NCBI GenBank assembly: GCA_000431075.1
Contig: HF986876.1
Coordinates: forward strand, 1 to 11,586
Length of the DNA stretch: 11,586 bases
Origin: Firmicutes bacterium CAG:555
GTDB taxonomy: Bacteria; Bacillota; Clostridia; Oscillospirales; Oscillospiraceae
Direction of reading: 5' to 3'
The number at the start of each line of letters is the position of its first letter. Position 1 is the first letter of the stretch. Below, piece after piece: positions 1-6,464 of this stretch. Below the pieces are notes generated by a model. It saw only the letters and a program-made list of their open reading frames with translations. It did not search any database and was not told the origin of the DNA. Made by a program: the position numbers and the translations under genes.

Positions 1-56
1 TGGGCGGAAAGCTGCCCGTCAAAACCGATAGGTGTTCGGCTACCGCCAACTTAAAC

Positions 57-85
57 TTGATTTATGCAGTGATATGGGTTAGAAT
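57..85 (+). promoter_or_regulatory. Sigma-70 type promoter for the DUF1292 gene
   Basis: A -35 box TTGATT (57-62) and a -10 box TAGAAT (80-85) are separated by exactly 17 bases and sit just upstream of the first gene. The predicted transcription start is near position 92. The assignment rests on match to consensus and spacing only. Confidence 0.65.
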
Positions 86-116
86 GATCGTGAACGAAAA
101 TAAGGAGGATCATTCT
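81..116. repeat. Inverted repeat bracketing the ribosome binding site of the DUF1292 gene
   Basis: AGAATGATC (81-89) is exactly complementary to GATCATTCT (108-116). The left arm overlaps the -10 box and the right arm ends one base before the ATG at 118. The interval between the arms holds most of the AAGGAGG ribosome binding site (102-108). Because the left arm lies upstream of the predicted transcript start, a DNA-level operator is more likely than an mRNA hairpin if the repeat has any function. It could also be chance. Confidence 0.4.
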
Positions 117-117
117 T

Positions 118-405
118 ATGAAAGAAGATTACGGCAACGATTTTGTTACCATTATAGATGACGAGGGCAACGAATTTGAGCTTGAGCTGCTCGACACCAT
201 TGATTATAACGGCGAAAGCTATGCAGCATTTCTGCCCACCGATATGGACGAAGACGACCCCGACTACGGCCTTATCCTGCTGAACATCGTCACCGACGAA
301 AACGGCGACGAGCTTTATGAGTCCATTGACGATGACGAGAAGCTTGAGCAGGTGCATCAGATGTTCCTCACCATCTTTGAGGCCGAGGCCGACGACGAGG
401 AATAA
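118..405 (+). CDS. Small acidic DUF1292 family protein (YrzB-like)
   Basis: This 95-residue protein is strongly acidic throughout and ends in EAEADDEE. It matches the DUF1292 pattern: an early IIDDEGNEFELELLDTI strand pair, then the YNGESYAAFLP segment, and an acidic tail. The family is widespread in Firmicutes (B. subtilis YrzB) and has no firmly known biochemical role. There is no signal peptide or membrane segment, so it should be cytosolic. The ATG at 118 is set by AAGGAGG (102-108), nine bases upstream, and by a well-placed promoter at 57-85. It lies about 35 bases upstream of a 6S-like RNA on the same strand. Family recognition is from memory of its sequence signature. Its function cannot be read from the window. 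Confidence 0.9.
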   Translation: MKEDYGNDFVTIIDDEGNEFELELLDTIDYNGESYAAFLPTDMDEDDPDYGLILLNIVTDENGDELYESIDDDEKLEQVHQMFLTIFEAEADDEE

Positions 406-439
406 TCAGACGCCTCGGACAATACCTATATAACAGTAG

Positions 440-643
440 TAACGAACTCCTGCTTTGTGCGCGGTGTCATAATTGACATTGGCCCAATAAACCCACATCT
501 CTAATAAGGGATGCCGATTTGAATCTGCGGATTGCAGGCCTCCCGGCCTTGTGTCGGAAGTTGGAAGCAGCGAAACAGAACTTAGGCGACCCACCTGCTT
601 ATTTGTGCAGGTTACCATTGGGCCCAACGGCAAAAGCGGGATA
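440..643 (+). ncRNA. ssrS: 6S RNA (RNA polymerase regulator)
   Basis: 6S RNA is a roughly 200-nt RNA that mimics an open promoter and sequesters sigma-70 RNA polymerase in stationary phase. The closing stem pairs TCCTGCTTTG (448-457) with CAAAAGCGGGA (631-641). A second stem pairs TTGGCCCAAT (479-488) with ATTGGGCCCAA (617-627), with one bulged C. A large, weakly paired central region follows. On its 3' side is a small hairpin ACCTGC/GCAGGT (593-612), as in known 6S RNAs. The upper arm contains AGGCC/GGCCT near 535-548 and AAGTT/AACTT (558-583). No long reading frame with a start and ribosome binding site competes. The ends are approximate: a TATATA box at 427-432 suggests a start near 440, but no good -35 box is visible. 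An intrinsic terminator follows directly. Confidence 0.78.
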
Positions 644-677
644 GCCCCCGACAGCACACGCTGTCGGGGGCGTTTTT
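644..677 (+). terminator. Intrinsic terminator after the 6S-like RNA
   Basis: A perfect 12-bp GC-rich stem GCCCCCGACAGC (644-655) / GCTGTCGGGGGC (660-671) with a four-base ACAC loop is followed by GTTTTT. This is a strong Rho-independent terminator on the + strand, placed to end the 6S-like RNA and any read-through from the DUF1292 gene. Confidence 0.92.
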
Positions 678-679
678 AT

Positions 680-853
680 TTGCAGCGTACTGCGGCATCT
701 TATGTGCGGTCTTTGCGGCTATATTTGCGCCATGCTTAGTGAAAATGCTCGCCAATACACAAAGTATTCCCTGCGCTTTTCACTTTGCCTGACACAAATC
801 TATCTCACAAATCCCATCACAACGCTGCCGCAATGCGCTGCTTAGGAAGCAAC
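680..853. other. Intergenic stretch without a supported gene
   Basis: No reading frame here has a plausible start, ribosome binding site or family match. The minus strand reads as a coding-like frame from roughly 850 down to 670, broken by one in-frame TGA (complement of 780-782) and lacking a start. It reads like the tail of a decayed gene or a dispersed element, but no function is recognised. Confidence 0.3.
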
Positions 854-882
854 TTGATTTTTGCAGCCATAAATTTCATAAT
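854..882 (+). promoter_or_regulatory. Promoter-like pair upstream of the phage block
   Basis: TTGATT (854-859) and CATAAT (877-882) are separated by 17 bases. The predicted start, near 889, falls directly at the foot of a terminator-type hairpin (892-926), so unregulated transcripts would end after about 45 bases. The call is by consensus match only. Confidence 0.45.
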
Positions 883-891
883 ATACAACAG

Positions 892-932
892 TTCATCCGA
901 AATCGAAAAAAATTCGCTCGGATGAATTTTTT
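892..932 (+). terminator. Terminator hairpin in the leader of the phage block
   Basis: TTCATCCGA (892-900) pairs perfectly with TCGGATGAA (918-926). An inner CGAA/TTCG stem (904-907/913-916) closes over an A-rich loop. Six T residues follow (927-932). This is a good intrinsic terminator for + strand transcription. It may stop read-through into the phage block or act as a leader attenuator for the promoter at 854-882. Confidence 0.65.
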
Positions 933-952
933 GTTGTACGCAAACGTACAAC
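933..952. promoter_or_regulatory. Perfect palindrome, operator-like or second leader hairpin
   Basis: GTTGTACG (933-940) and CGTACAAC (945-952) are exact reverse complements around a CAAA centre. The left arm also overlaps TGTTGT (932-937), which can pair with ACAACA (885-890), so two alternative foldings are possible. As DNA it has the shape of a dimeric repressor site about 40 bases upstream of the first phage gene. The regulator is unknown, and the sequence was not matched to a known box. Confidence 0.45.
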
Positions 953-991
953 TTTCGCCCTGATGCAGCCTATGGGTGAGAGGTGATAGGA

Positions 992-1315
992 ATGAAGAAA
1001 AAAGCAAAGTCCGGCTCACCGGACGCACTTCTTGAAAAGCTTGCGGTGTCCTCGCCCAACGATGCCGTCAAGCTCCTGTTCCTCGACGAGGAGGATCTGT
1101 CACTGCTTGACGATCTGGATCTTTCGCTTTTGACCGAGATGAAGCGCAGCGCAAACGGTGCGGTCGAGATAAAGCTGCTGGATAAGCTCGAGGTCATCCG
1201 GGAGCTTAACGAGCTGAAGCGTGCCGGGAGCGGCGAACAGGCGGCGGCATCTAACTTTTACGCAGCCATAGACAAGGCGGCCGACAGGCTGGGCGGGGAA
1301 GCACATGAAGTTTAA
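992..1315 (+). CDS. Putative terminase small subunit (TerS)
   Basis: This 107-residue protein has a basic start (MKKKAKSG), an acidic, leucine-rich middle (LDEEDLSLLDDLDLSLL) and a C-terminal helix VEIKLLDKLEVIRELNELK. That helix resembles the 'EIKLxDKLKAL' segment common at the end of phage small terminases. TerS recognises viral DNA and feeds it to the large subunit for packaging. The frame also opens at GTG 983, but ATG 992 is preferred because AGAGGTG lies six bases upstream. The end overlaps the start of the large terminase by 11 bases, the classic terS-terL arrangement. It is shorter than PBSX XtmA, and no clear N-terminal helix-turn-helix is visible, so the DNA-binding part may be reduced. 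The call rests on the C-terminal motif and on position. Confidence 0.68.
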   Translation: MKKKAKSGSPDALLEKLAVSSPNDAVKLLFLDEEDLSLLDDLDLSLLTEMKRSANGAVEIKLLDKLEVIRELNELKRAGSGEQAAASNFYAAIDKAADRLGGEAHEV

Positions 1316-2543
1316 AAGCTTTTCCGAAACTCAGCTCAAGGCACTTTCGTGGTGGAGTGACAGCTCGCCCTACCGTGATTACGATGCCGTCATCTGCGAC
1401 GGAGCGGTGCGAAGCGGCAAAACAATGTGCATGGGTATCTCGTTTGTGTGCTGGGCGATGCGCCGCTTTTCCGGCGAACGCTTCGGCATTTGCGGCAAGG
1501 CAAAGACCAGTATCCGCCGCAATCTGTTAGAGCCGCTGCTGCCGGTGCTGCGGGATATCGGCTTTTGCGTGAGCGATAAGGTCTCACGGGGACTCGTCGA
1601 GATATCCTACATGGGCAGGACGAACAGCTTTTATCTTTTCGGCGGAAAGGATGAGGGCTCGCAGTCGCTCATACAGGGCGTGACGCTGGCAGGCATACTC
1701 ATGGATGAGGTCGTCTTGATGCCACGCTCCTTTGTCGAGCAGGCCTGCGCACGCTGCTCGGTCACAGGCAGCAAGATCTGGTTCAACTGCAACCCCGACA
1801 GTCCGCACCACTGGTTTTATCGGGAGTGGATAGTCAAAGCGACGGAACGAAAGGCGCTGTATATCCACTTTTCGCTCGAGGATAACCCGGCGCTTTCCCG
1901 CAGTATCATCGCCCGCTATAAGCGGATGTACAGCGGCGACTTTTACCGAAGGTTCATTCTCGGTCAGTGGGTGATACCGGCGGGCAGAGTGTACGACTTT
2001 TTCGACGAGAGCATGCTGTGCGAGGTGCCCGAAAATTGCACCGAGCATATCGTCTCCTGCGACTACGGCACGAAAAATCCCAGCTCCTTCGGGCTGTGGG
2101 GCAGGTGCGGCGGCGAGTGGTACAGGCTTCGTGAGTATTATTACGACTCACGCAAGGTCGGGGTGCAGAAAACCGACAGCGAGTATGTCGAAGACCTCAA
2201 GGAACTGTGCGGCGATATCCGCCCGTCAAGGGTCATCGTTGACCCCTCGGCGGCAAGCTTCATCGAGGCGCTGACCCGCTGCGGCTTCAAGGTCGAAAAG
2301 GCAGACAACGATGTTGTGTCCGGTATACGGCTCACGGCGAGCCTTTTGAAAAGCGGCAAAATTAAAATCTGCCGTGGCTGCGATGACGCACTTCGTGAGT
2401 TCTACCAGTATCGCTGGGACGAAAAGGCGGGCAAGGACGCACCGCTCAAGCAGTTTGACCATGCAATGGACGATATTCGTTACTTTGCGGTCGGCATATC
2501 CAAAGCCCACGAGCCTATCGGAGCTGTGTGGGTAGAAAGATAG
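1305..2543 (+). CDS. Phage terminase large subunit (TerL, PBSX XtmB-like)
   Basis: This 412-residue DNA-packaging motor combines an ATPase with a headful or cos nuclease. The N-terminal ATPase has Walker A GAVRSGKT (residues 33-40), Walker B AGILMDE (about 129-135) and the coupling motif NPDSPHHWF (from N163). The C-terminal RNase H-like nuclease shows its acidic residues in SCDYGTKNPS (D253), VIVDPSAASF (D313) and FDHAMDDIRY (D385, D389/D390). Length and motif order match the PBSX/Terminase_3 group, and the frame is intact from end to end. It starts at ATG 1305 inside the small terminase gene, with a GGCGGGGAAG ribosome binding site, so translation is probably coupled. It would act at the portal vertex of a procapsid. 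Confidence 0.96.
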   Translation: MKFKSFSETQLKALSWWSDSSPYRDYDAVICDGAVRSGKTMCMGISFVCWAMRRFSGERFGICGKAKTSIRRNLLEPLLPVLRDIGFCVSDKVSRGLVEISYMGRTNSFYLFGGKDEGSQSLIQGVTLAGILMDEVVLMPRSFVEQACARCSVTGSKIWFNCNPDSPHHWFYREWIVKATERKALYIHFSLEDNPALSRSIIARYKRMYSGDFYRRFILGQWVIPAGRVYDFFDESMLCEVPENCTEHIVSCDYGTKNPSSFGLWGRCGGEWYRLREYYYDSRKVGVQKTDSEYVEDLKELCGDIRPSRVIVDPSAASFIEALTRCGFKVEKADNDVVSGIRLTASLLKSGKIKICRGCDDALREFYQYRWDEKAGKDAPLKQFDHAMDDIRYFAVGISKAHEPIGAVWVER

Positions 2544-2551
2544 GAGGAAGC

Positions 2552-3208
2552 ATGAAACTTTTTACAGGAAAACAAAAAAGACCGGCTCCGTCGGTGCAGC
2601 TGCGCACCTGCGATACGCACCCGTTCAGACTGCTTGACGGCTATGTGCCGCTCGGCAGCGCAGAGACGAAGCTCTACCGTTCGATCAGAGAGGCCGTGCC
2701 TGTCGTCGATGCGGCGATCATGAAGATCATCCGCTTGACCGGAGGCTTTGAGGCAAGATGCTCGGATGCAAAGGCACAGGCGGAGCTTAACGAGTTTATC
2801 CGCACGGTCGATGTCGGGCGCGGGCAGTGTGGACTCGAAGCGTTTATGGCACAGTACCTTGACTCGATGATAACCTGCGGCAGAGCCGTGGGCGAGATAG
2901 TCACCCGAGGCGACCGTGAGATAGCGGCGGTGCTGTGCGGCAATGTCGCCGATGTGCTCATTCGTGAGGGCGATACCCCTCTTGATTTTGAACTATGCTG
3001 TGCGGGCGAAAACGGCGACACCGTGCCCATGCCGTATCAGAATCTCTTGCTGTTCACTCCCTTTAACCCTGAGACAGATTCGCCTTACGGCGTTTCGATG
3101 CTGCGCAGTATGCCCTTCCTGTGCGGCATCCTGCTGAATGACCTTACTGTGCGGGATACTGCTGAAGATCTATCAGTCTCTCGGTATCAATTGGGAGCGG
3201 GCGGGTAA
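2552..3208 (+). pseudogene. Portal protein, N-terminal part, frameshifted
   Basis: Portal proteins form the dodecameric ring through which DNA enters the head. This frame starts at ATG 2552 behind TAGGAGG (2541-2547); an in-frame GTG at 2528 overlaps the terminase and is less likely. It carries the portal wing and stem beginnings, for example EAVPVVDAAIMKIIRLTGGF and the NLLLFTPFNPETDSPYGVSM segment that precedes the clip region. After LCGILLND (ending at 3142) it leaves the portal frame and stops at 3206-3208 with an unrelated tail. The rest of the protein continues in another frame from about 3143. Removing a 28-base near-duplicate (3115-3170) would restore one 386-residue protein, a normal portal length. 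This is either a real mutation, a recombination scar or an assembly error. Confidence 0.88.
3115..3170 (+). repeat. Imperfect 28-base tandem duplication that breaks the portal frame
   Basis: Unit 1 (3115-3142) and unit 2 (3143-3170) match at 22 of 28 positions. Unit 1 reads F-L-C-G-I-L-L-N in the upstream frame. Unit 2 reads L-L-C-G-I-L-L-K in the downstream frame. Since 28 is not a multiple of three, the second copy shifts the frame by one. Four of the six differences (TTC/TTA, GGC/GGG, ATC/ATA, AAT/AAG) are at third codon positions. Confidence 0.85.
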
Positions 3209-3740
3209 TGTCCGCTTTGCCGTTGTGTACAAGCCGCAGGGCGATATCATCGACAGAGCCACGGCTCAGGACAGAGCAGAGCAGATAGCAAAACAATGGT
3301 CGGAAGCAATGCAGAGCAGCAAAAACGGAAGTGTGCGTGACTTCGTCGCCGTCGGAGATGTCGAGGTCAAGGTCATCGGCGCAGATAATCAGATACTCGA
3401 CAGCGAGGTGCCCGTGCGTCAGATACTTGAGCAGCTCATCGCAAGGACGGGTATACCCCCGTTCCTGCTCGGCCTTAACTGGTCGACGACCGAACGAATG
3501 TCGGCGCAGCAGGCAGATCTCATGACGAGCGAGCTCAATGCGATACGCCGCACGCTCGAGCCGGTGATGCTGCACATATGCGATATGTGGCTGTGCATGC
3601 ACGGCTATGCCTGCTCCTGCGAACTTGAATGGGAGGCGATAAACCTTCAGGATCAGGTCGAGGAGGCAAAGGCGGCGCTTTATAACGCTCAGGCAGAGAA
3701 AATTTATTTGGAAGAGGGAAAAAGCAATGAAGATCATTAA
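3138..3740 (+). pseudogene. Portal protein, C-terminal part, frameshifted
   Basis: This second half of the portal is open from at least 3138 to 3740. It includes the stem and clip segment INWERAGNVRFAVVYKPQGD and the typical C-terminal wing and crown stretch ARTGIPPFLLGLNWSTTER followed by MSAQQADLMTSELNAI. It ends with a helical EEAKAALYNAQAEKIYLEEG segment. The ATG at 3138 lies inside the N-terminal part and has no ribosome binding site before it, so independent translation would be weak at best. The natural start is upstream in the other frame. Its end overlaps the protease start by 14 bases, so translation of the protease could suffer if the portal is not read through. Confidence 0.88.
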
Positions 3741-4623
3741 AGGCGGAAGCGGGGGCAAGGAGCTCGTCTGCACCGCCGAGGAACTCAAGGCGGTCAACGC
3801 CTTTGCGAAGGCGGAGCTAAGCGCCGAGGATGTGTATATCTTCTCGGTGCTGCTTTGCGACAACGAGATCGATAGGGATCACGAGCGGTTTTCCGAGGCA
3901 ACATTGCGTGAGTTAGGCGAACTTTTCGTCGGTGTGACCGGCATCTGCGACCATGACTGGCGCAGCGATAATCAGGTCGCACGCATTTACCGCACGGAGC
4001 TTGTCACGGATAAAAACCGCAAGAACTCACTCGGCGCAGACTATGTCTACCTCAAGGGCTATGCGTACATGCTGCGCACCGAGGCAAACGCCGAGCTTAT
4101 CGCCCAGATAGACGGCGGCATCAAGCGTGAAACGAGCGTGGGCTGCTCGGTTGCACGCAGCGTGTGCAGCGTCTGCGGCGAGGAGCTCGGCACCTGCACC
4201 CATGTTAAGGGCAGAACCTACGGCGGCAAGGAGTGCTATGCGATACTCGAAGGCGCAGTAGACGCTTACGAGTGGAGCTTTGTCGCCGTGCCTGCCCAGC
4301 GTGGTGCAGGAGTTATCAAAAGCTTTGTCGAGACCGAAGAGGGCAAGCGCTTTGCCCCCGAATACGAAAGACTCGAAAAGGCAGCCAAGCTCGGCGAAAA
4401 GTATCTTAATGGACTTCGGAGCAAGGTCCTGAGACTGTGCCTTGTATGCGATAAGTCGCTGCACTCGGCGCTGTCAAAGAGCGTTGCGACACTCGACGAG
4501 GCGGCGCTTCTTGAGATGAAGAGCGCATTTGAGGCGAGGTCAGCCGAGCTGTACCCACCCGTAACCCAGCTCCCGGGCAAGGGAGAGGTCACCAAATTTG
4601 ACGGTGACGAGTACATCATCTGA
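3727..4623 (+). CDS. Prohead maturation protease (HK97-type)
   Basis: This 298-residue protein should cleave scaffold and capsid precursors inside the procapsid. Hallmarks are the N-terminal strand LLCDNEIDRDHERFS, a candidate catalytic histidine in GICDHDW (H76), a candidate catalytic serine in IKRETSVGCSV (S137), and the late core strand YEWSFVAVPAQRGAG. These fit herpesvirus-fold proteases (S78/U35 type). Just after the serine is a C-x2-C-x6-C-x-H cluster (C147, C150, C157, H159) that could bind zinc; similar insertions occur in clostridial phage proteases. The C-terminal third is helical and charged and may act as an internal scaffold. It starts at ATG 3727 inside the portal end with a modest GAGGG site. 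It sits between portal and capsid genes, as expected. Confidence 0.85.
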   Translation: MKIIKGGSGGKELVCTAEELKAVNAFAKAELSAEDVYIFSVLLCDNEIDRDHERFSEATLRELGELFVGVTGICDHDWRSDNQVARIYRTELVTDKNRKNSLGADYVYLKGYAYMLRTEANAELIAQIDGGIKRETSVGCSVARSVCSVCGEELGTCTHVKGRTYGGKECYAILEGAVDAYEWSFVAVPAQRGAGVIKSFVETEEGKRFAPEYERLEKAAKLGEKYLNGLRSKVLRLCLVCDKSLHSALSKSVATLDEAALLEMKSAFEARSAELYPPVTQLPGKGEVTKFDGDEYII

Positions 4624-4640
4624 TTTAGGAGGAAACAAAA

Positions 4641-4982
4641 ATGAAAGTTAGCTTTGAAGGCGTCGGAGAGCAGGTGCTCTCCTTTGAAAAGGCAAGCGGT
4701 ACCGAAAAGGGCGTGTTTGTCAAGGTAAGCGCCAACAACACCGTCGCAGCCTGCGCCGCAGCCGATAATTTCGCAGGCTACTGCATCGACACCGCAGACG
4801 GCTTTGCCGTCGTCAAGACCCACGGCTACATCGAGGTCGGCTACACCGGCACCGCTCCCGCCGTAGGCTTTGCAAAGCTTGCTGCCGATGTAGGCGGCAA
4901 GGTCAAAAAGGCCGACACCGGCAGAGAGTACCTTGTTATCAAGGTCGACAGCACCGCCGCCACCGTCGGCTTCATCATGTAA
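4641..4982 (+). CDS. Capsid decoration or stabilisation protein
   Basis: This 113-residue protein is rich in small residues and valine, with a repeated strand-turn-strand look (GVFVKVSANNTVAACAAADN, then GYIEVGYTGTAPAVGFAKLA). It matches the shape of DUF2190/head-decoration proteins, which are encoded directly before the major capsid gene and cap the capsid lattice. It has no signal peptide. TAGGAGG lies 11 bases upstream of ATG 4641, and the stop is 13 bases before the capsid start. Family assignment rests on size, composition and position. A short scaffold is the alternative, but it lacks the helical, charged character of one. Confidence 0.68.
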   Translation: MKVSFEGVGEQVLSFEKASGTEKGVFVKVSANNTVAACAAADNFAGYCIDTADGFAVVKTHGYIEVGYTGTAPAVGFAKLAADVGGKVKKADTGREYLVIKVDSTAATVGFIM

Positions 4983-4995
4983 GGAGGAAATTAAA

Positions 4996-6027
4996 ATGGC
5001 ATACAATTTCAATGAGATAAGACTGGACAAGGGTATGTATTCCGAGGCAGGCAAGAGCTTTGAGCAGGTGCTCGAGGGTCTTGACCCCAACGAAAACTAC
5101 AAGGGCACTCCCTATGAGGGTATGGACGCATTCCAGCGCCAGCTCAAGCGTTTCGATATTAAGGTCCGTGGCGCAGGCAGCGATGTCGTCGAGAAGTTTT
5201 TCTCCACCTCCGAGTCTGCCGTTCTGTTCCCCGAGTATGTCTCCAGAAGCGTAAAGGCCGGCATGGAGGAGGGCAATATCCTGCCTTCCATCACCGCATC
5301 GGTCACTCGCTTTGAGGGCATGGACTACCGCTCCATCTACTCGGCCGCTTCCGAGGACGACAAGGCACTGCGCTTCGTCGGCGAGGGCGCACTCATCCCG
5401 CAGACCGAGATCCGTGCCGCTGATCACCTTGTAAGCCTGAAAAAGCGCGGCAGAATGCTCGTCGCATCCTACGAGGCTATCCGCTTCCAGCGCCTTGACC
5501 TGTTTTCGGTCATGCTGCGCCAGATCGGCAATCAGATCATGCGCATGCATCTTGAGGACGCTATCGATGTCATCGTAAACGGCGACGGCAACGGCAACAC
5601 TGCCGAGTCTCTCGAGGTCGGCGATGACACCATCGGCGGCACCTCCGGCAGCCTTACTTACGCAGAGCTGCTGGCGTTCTGGAACCGCTTTGACCCCTAT
5701 ACCATGAACACCATGCTCGTTGCACCCGATGTGATGCTCAAGATCCTCAACTGCTCGGAGTTCAAAAACCCCATGGCGGGTCTCAACTTCCAGGGCACGG
5801 GCGAGCCGGGCAATCCCCTCGGCGCAAAGCTCATACGCTGCTCTGCGATGAAGGCGGGCACTGCCATCGGCCTTGACAAGGGCTACGCTCTTGAGATGGT
5901 CACCGCAGGCGATGTGAGCGTCGAGTACGACCGTCTCATCGACCGCCAGCTTGAAAGAGCCGCAATCACCAGCATTTCCGGCTTCGCAAAGCTCTACACC
6001 GAGGCATCTAAGGTACTCAAGGTCTGA
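4996..6027 (+). CDS. Major capsid protein, HK97 fold
   Basis: This 343-residue protein should build the icosahedral head. An N-terminal arm (about 1-75) precedes the E-loop region (roughly 107-155, including RFVGEGALIPQTEIRAADH). The long spine helix follows (about 157-190, DLFSVMLRQIGNQIMRMHLE), with the conserved NGDGNGN turn next. The A-domain LLVAPDVMLKIL-type segment starts near 241, and closing strands run to the end. The start is ATG 4996 behind AAGGAGG (4981-4987); the in-frame upstream codons overlap the decoration gene and are not needed. A stem-loop just after the stop may limit read-through and raise relative capsid output. The frame is fully intact, which contrasts with the broken portal. 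Confidence 0.92.
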   Translation: MAYNFNEIRLDKGMYSEAGKSFEQVLEGLDPNENYKGTPYEGMDAFQRQLKRFDIKVRGAGSDVVEKFFSTSESAVLFPEYVSRSVKAGMEEGNILPSITASVTRFEGMDYRSIYSAASEDDKALRFVGEGALIPQTEIRAADHLVSLKKRGRMLVASYEAIRFQRLDLFSVMLRQIGNQIMRMHLEDAIDVIVNGDGNGNTAESLEVGDDTIGGTSGSLTYAELLAFWNRFDPYTMNTMLVAPDVMLKILNCSEFKNPMAGLNFQGTGEPGNPLGAKLIRCSAMKAGTAIGLDKGYALEMVTAGDVSVEYDRLIDRQLERAAITSISGFAKLYTEASKVLKV

Positions 6028-6037
6028 TAACACACAG

Positions 6038-6065
6038 GAAGCAGGGCTTTTGCCCTGCTTCGCTT
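6038..6065 (+). terminator. Stem-loop after the capsid gene, probably a partial terminator
   Basis: GAAGCAGGGC (6038-6047) pairs perfectly with GCCCTGCTTC (6052-6061) around a TTTT loop. Only GCTTT follows, so termination is likely incomplete. In phage operons such a hairpin can stabilise the upstream capsid message while letting some transcription pass to the connector genes. Confidence 0.65.
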
Positions 6066-6080
6066 TAAGGAGGGACAGCT

Positions 6081-6464
6081 ATGGCATATACAAATCAGGA
6101 TATCGAAAGCAAGGCAAGGGAAATGCTCGCAGCCTCGCCGCTCGGAAACGAGGGCAAGGCGCTGCGCAGTGCGTGCCAGACTGCGGCGGCGGAGCTTGAA
6201 TCGAAGCTGCGCTCGGGCGTAAATAGCTCGGATATCGAGGAGCTTTTCGTCAGCGCTGCGGCAGTGCTTGCGCTTTCGCTGTATCTCGAGCTGAGGGACA
6301 TACCCAACGACAAGATAGACTCGTTTAAGGCCGGCGAACTCAGCGTTTCGCTGCGTGACGGCACCAAGACCGGCTGCGCGCAGTCGCTGAGAATGCGGGC
6401 CGAGAGCATGCTGTCGGCATATCTTGACTGCGGCGGCTTTGAGTTTAAGGGGGTCGTGGGATGA
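6081..6464 (+). CDS. Head-tail connector protein (gp6/YqbG-like)
   Basis: This 127-residue protein is mostly helical, with alternating alanine-rich helices (AREMLAAS, then AELESKLRSG) followed by the LFVSAAAVLALSLYLELRD helix. It ends in a variable DGTKTG loop and a last helix, the usual build of connector proteins that bind under the portal ring. The gene lies directly after the capsid gene, where PBSX/skin elements carry a protein of about the same length (YqbG). TAAGGAGG lies nine bases before ATG 6081, and the stop overlaps the next start in an ATGA, so the two are translationally coupled. The assignment is by size, fold character and order, not by a unique motif. Confidence 0.7.
   Translation: MAYTNQDIESKAREMLAASPLGNEGKALRSACQTAAAELESKLRSGVNSSDIEELFVSAAAVLALSLYLELRDIPNDKIDSFKAGELSVSLRDGTKTGCAQSLRMRAESMLSAYLDCGGFEFKGVVG

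Noticed and set aside
1..60. End of an upstream protein gene or an RNA gene
   Set aside because: Short open stretches exist on both strands but none can be recognised or given a start, and no tRNA-like fold is seen.
473..504. Promoter starting at TTGACA (473-478)
   Set aside because: No -10 box lies at 16-18 bases spacing, and the sequence is part of a paired stem of the 6S-like RNA.
1584..2048. Long open frames antisense to terminase, portal, capsid and protease genes
   Set aside because: They lie wholly opposite genes with clear family motifs and show no ribosome binding sites or family features of their own; GC-rich codon use opens these frames.
3138..3208. Programmed ribosomal frameshift in the portal gene
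   Set aside because: No slippery heptamer or following structure is evident, portal genes are not known for frameshifting, and read-through in either frame would duplicate the LCGILL segment. An extra 28 bases explains it better.
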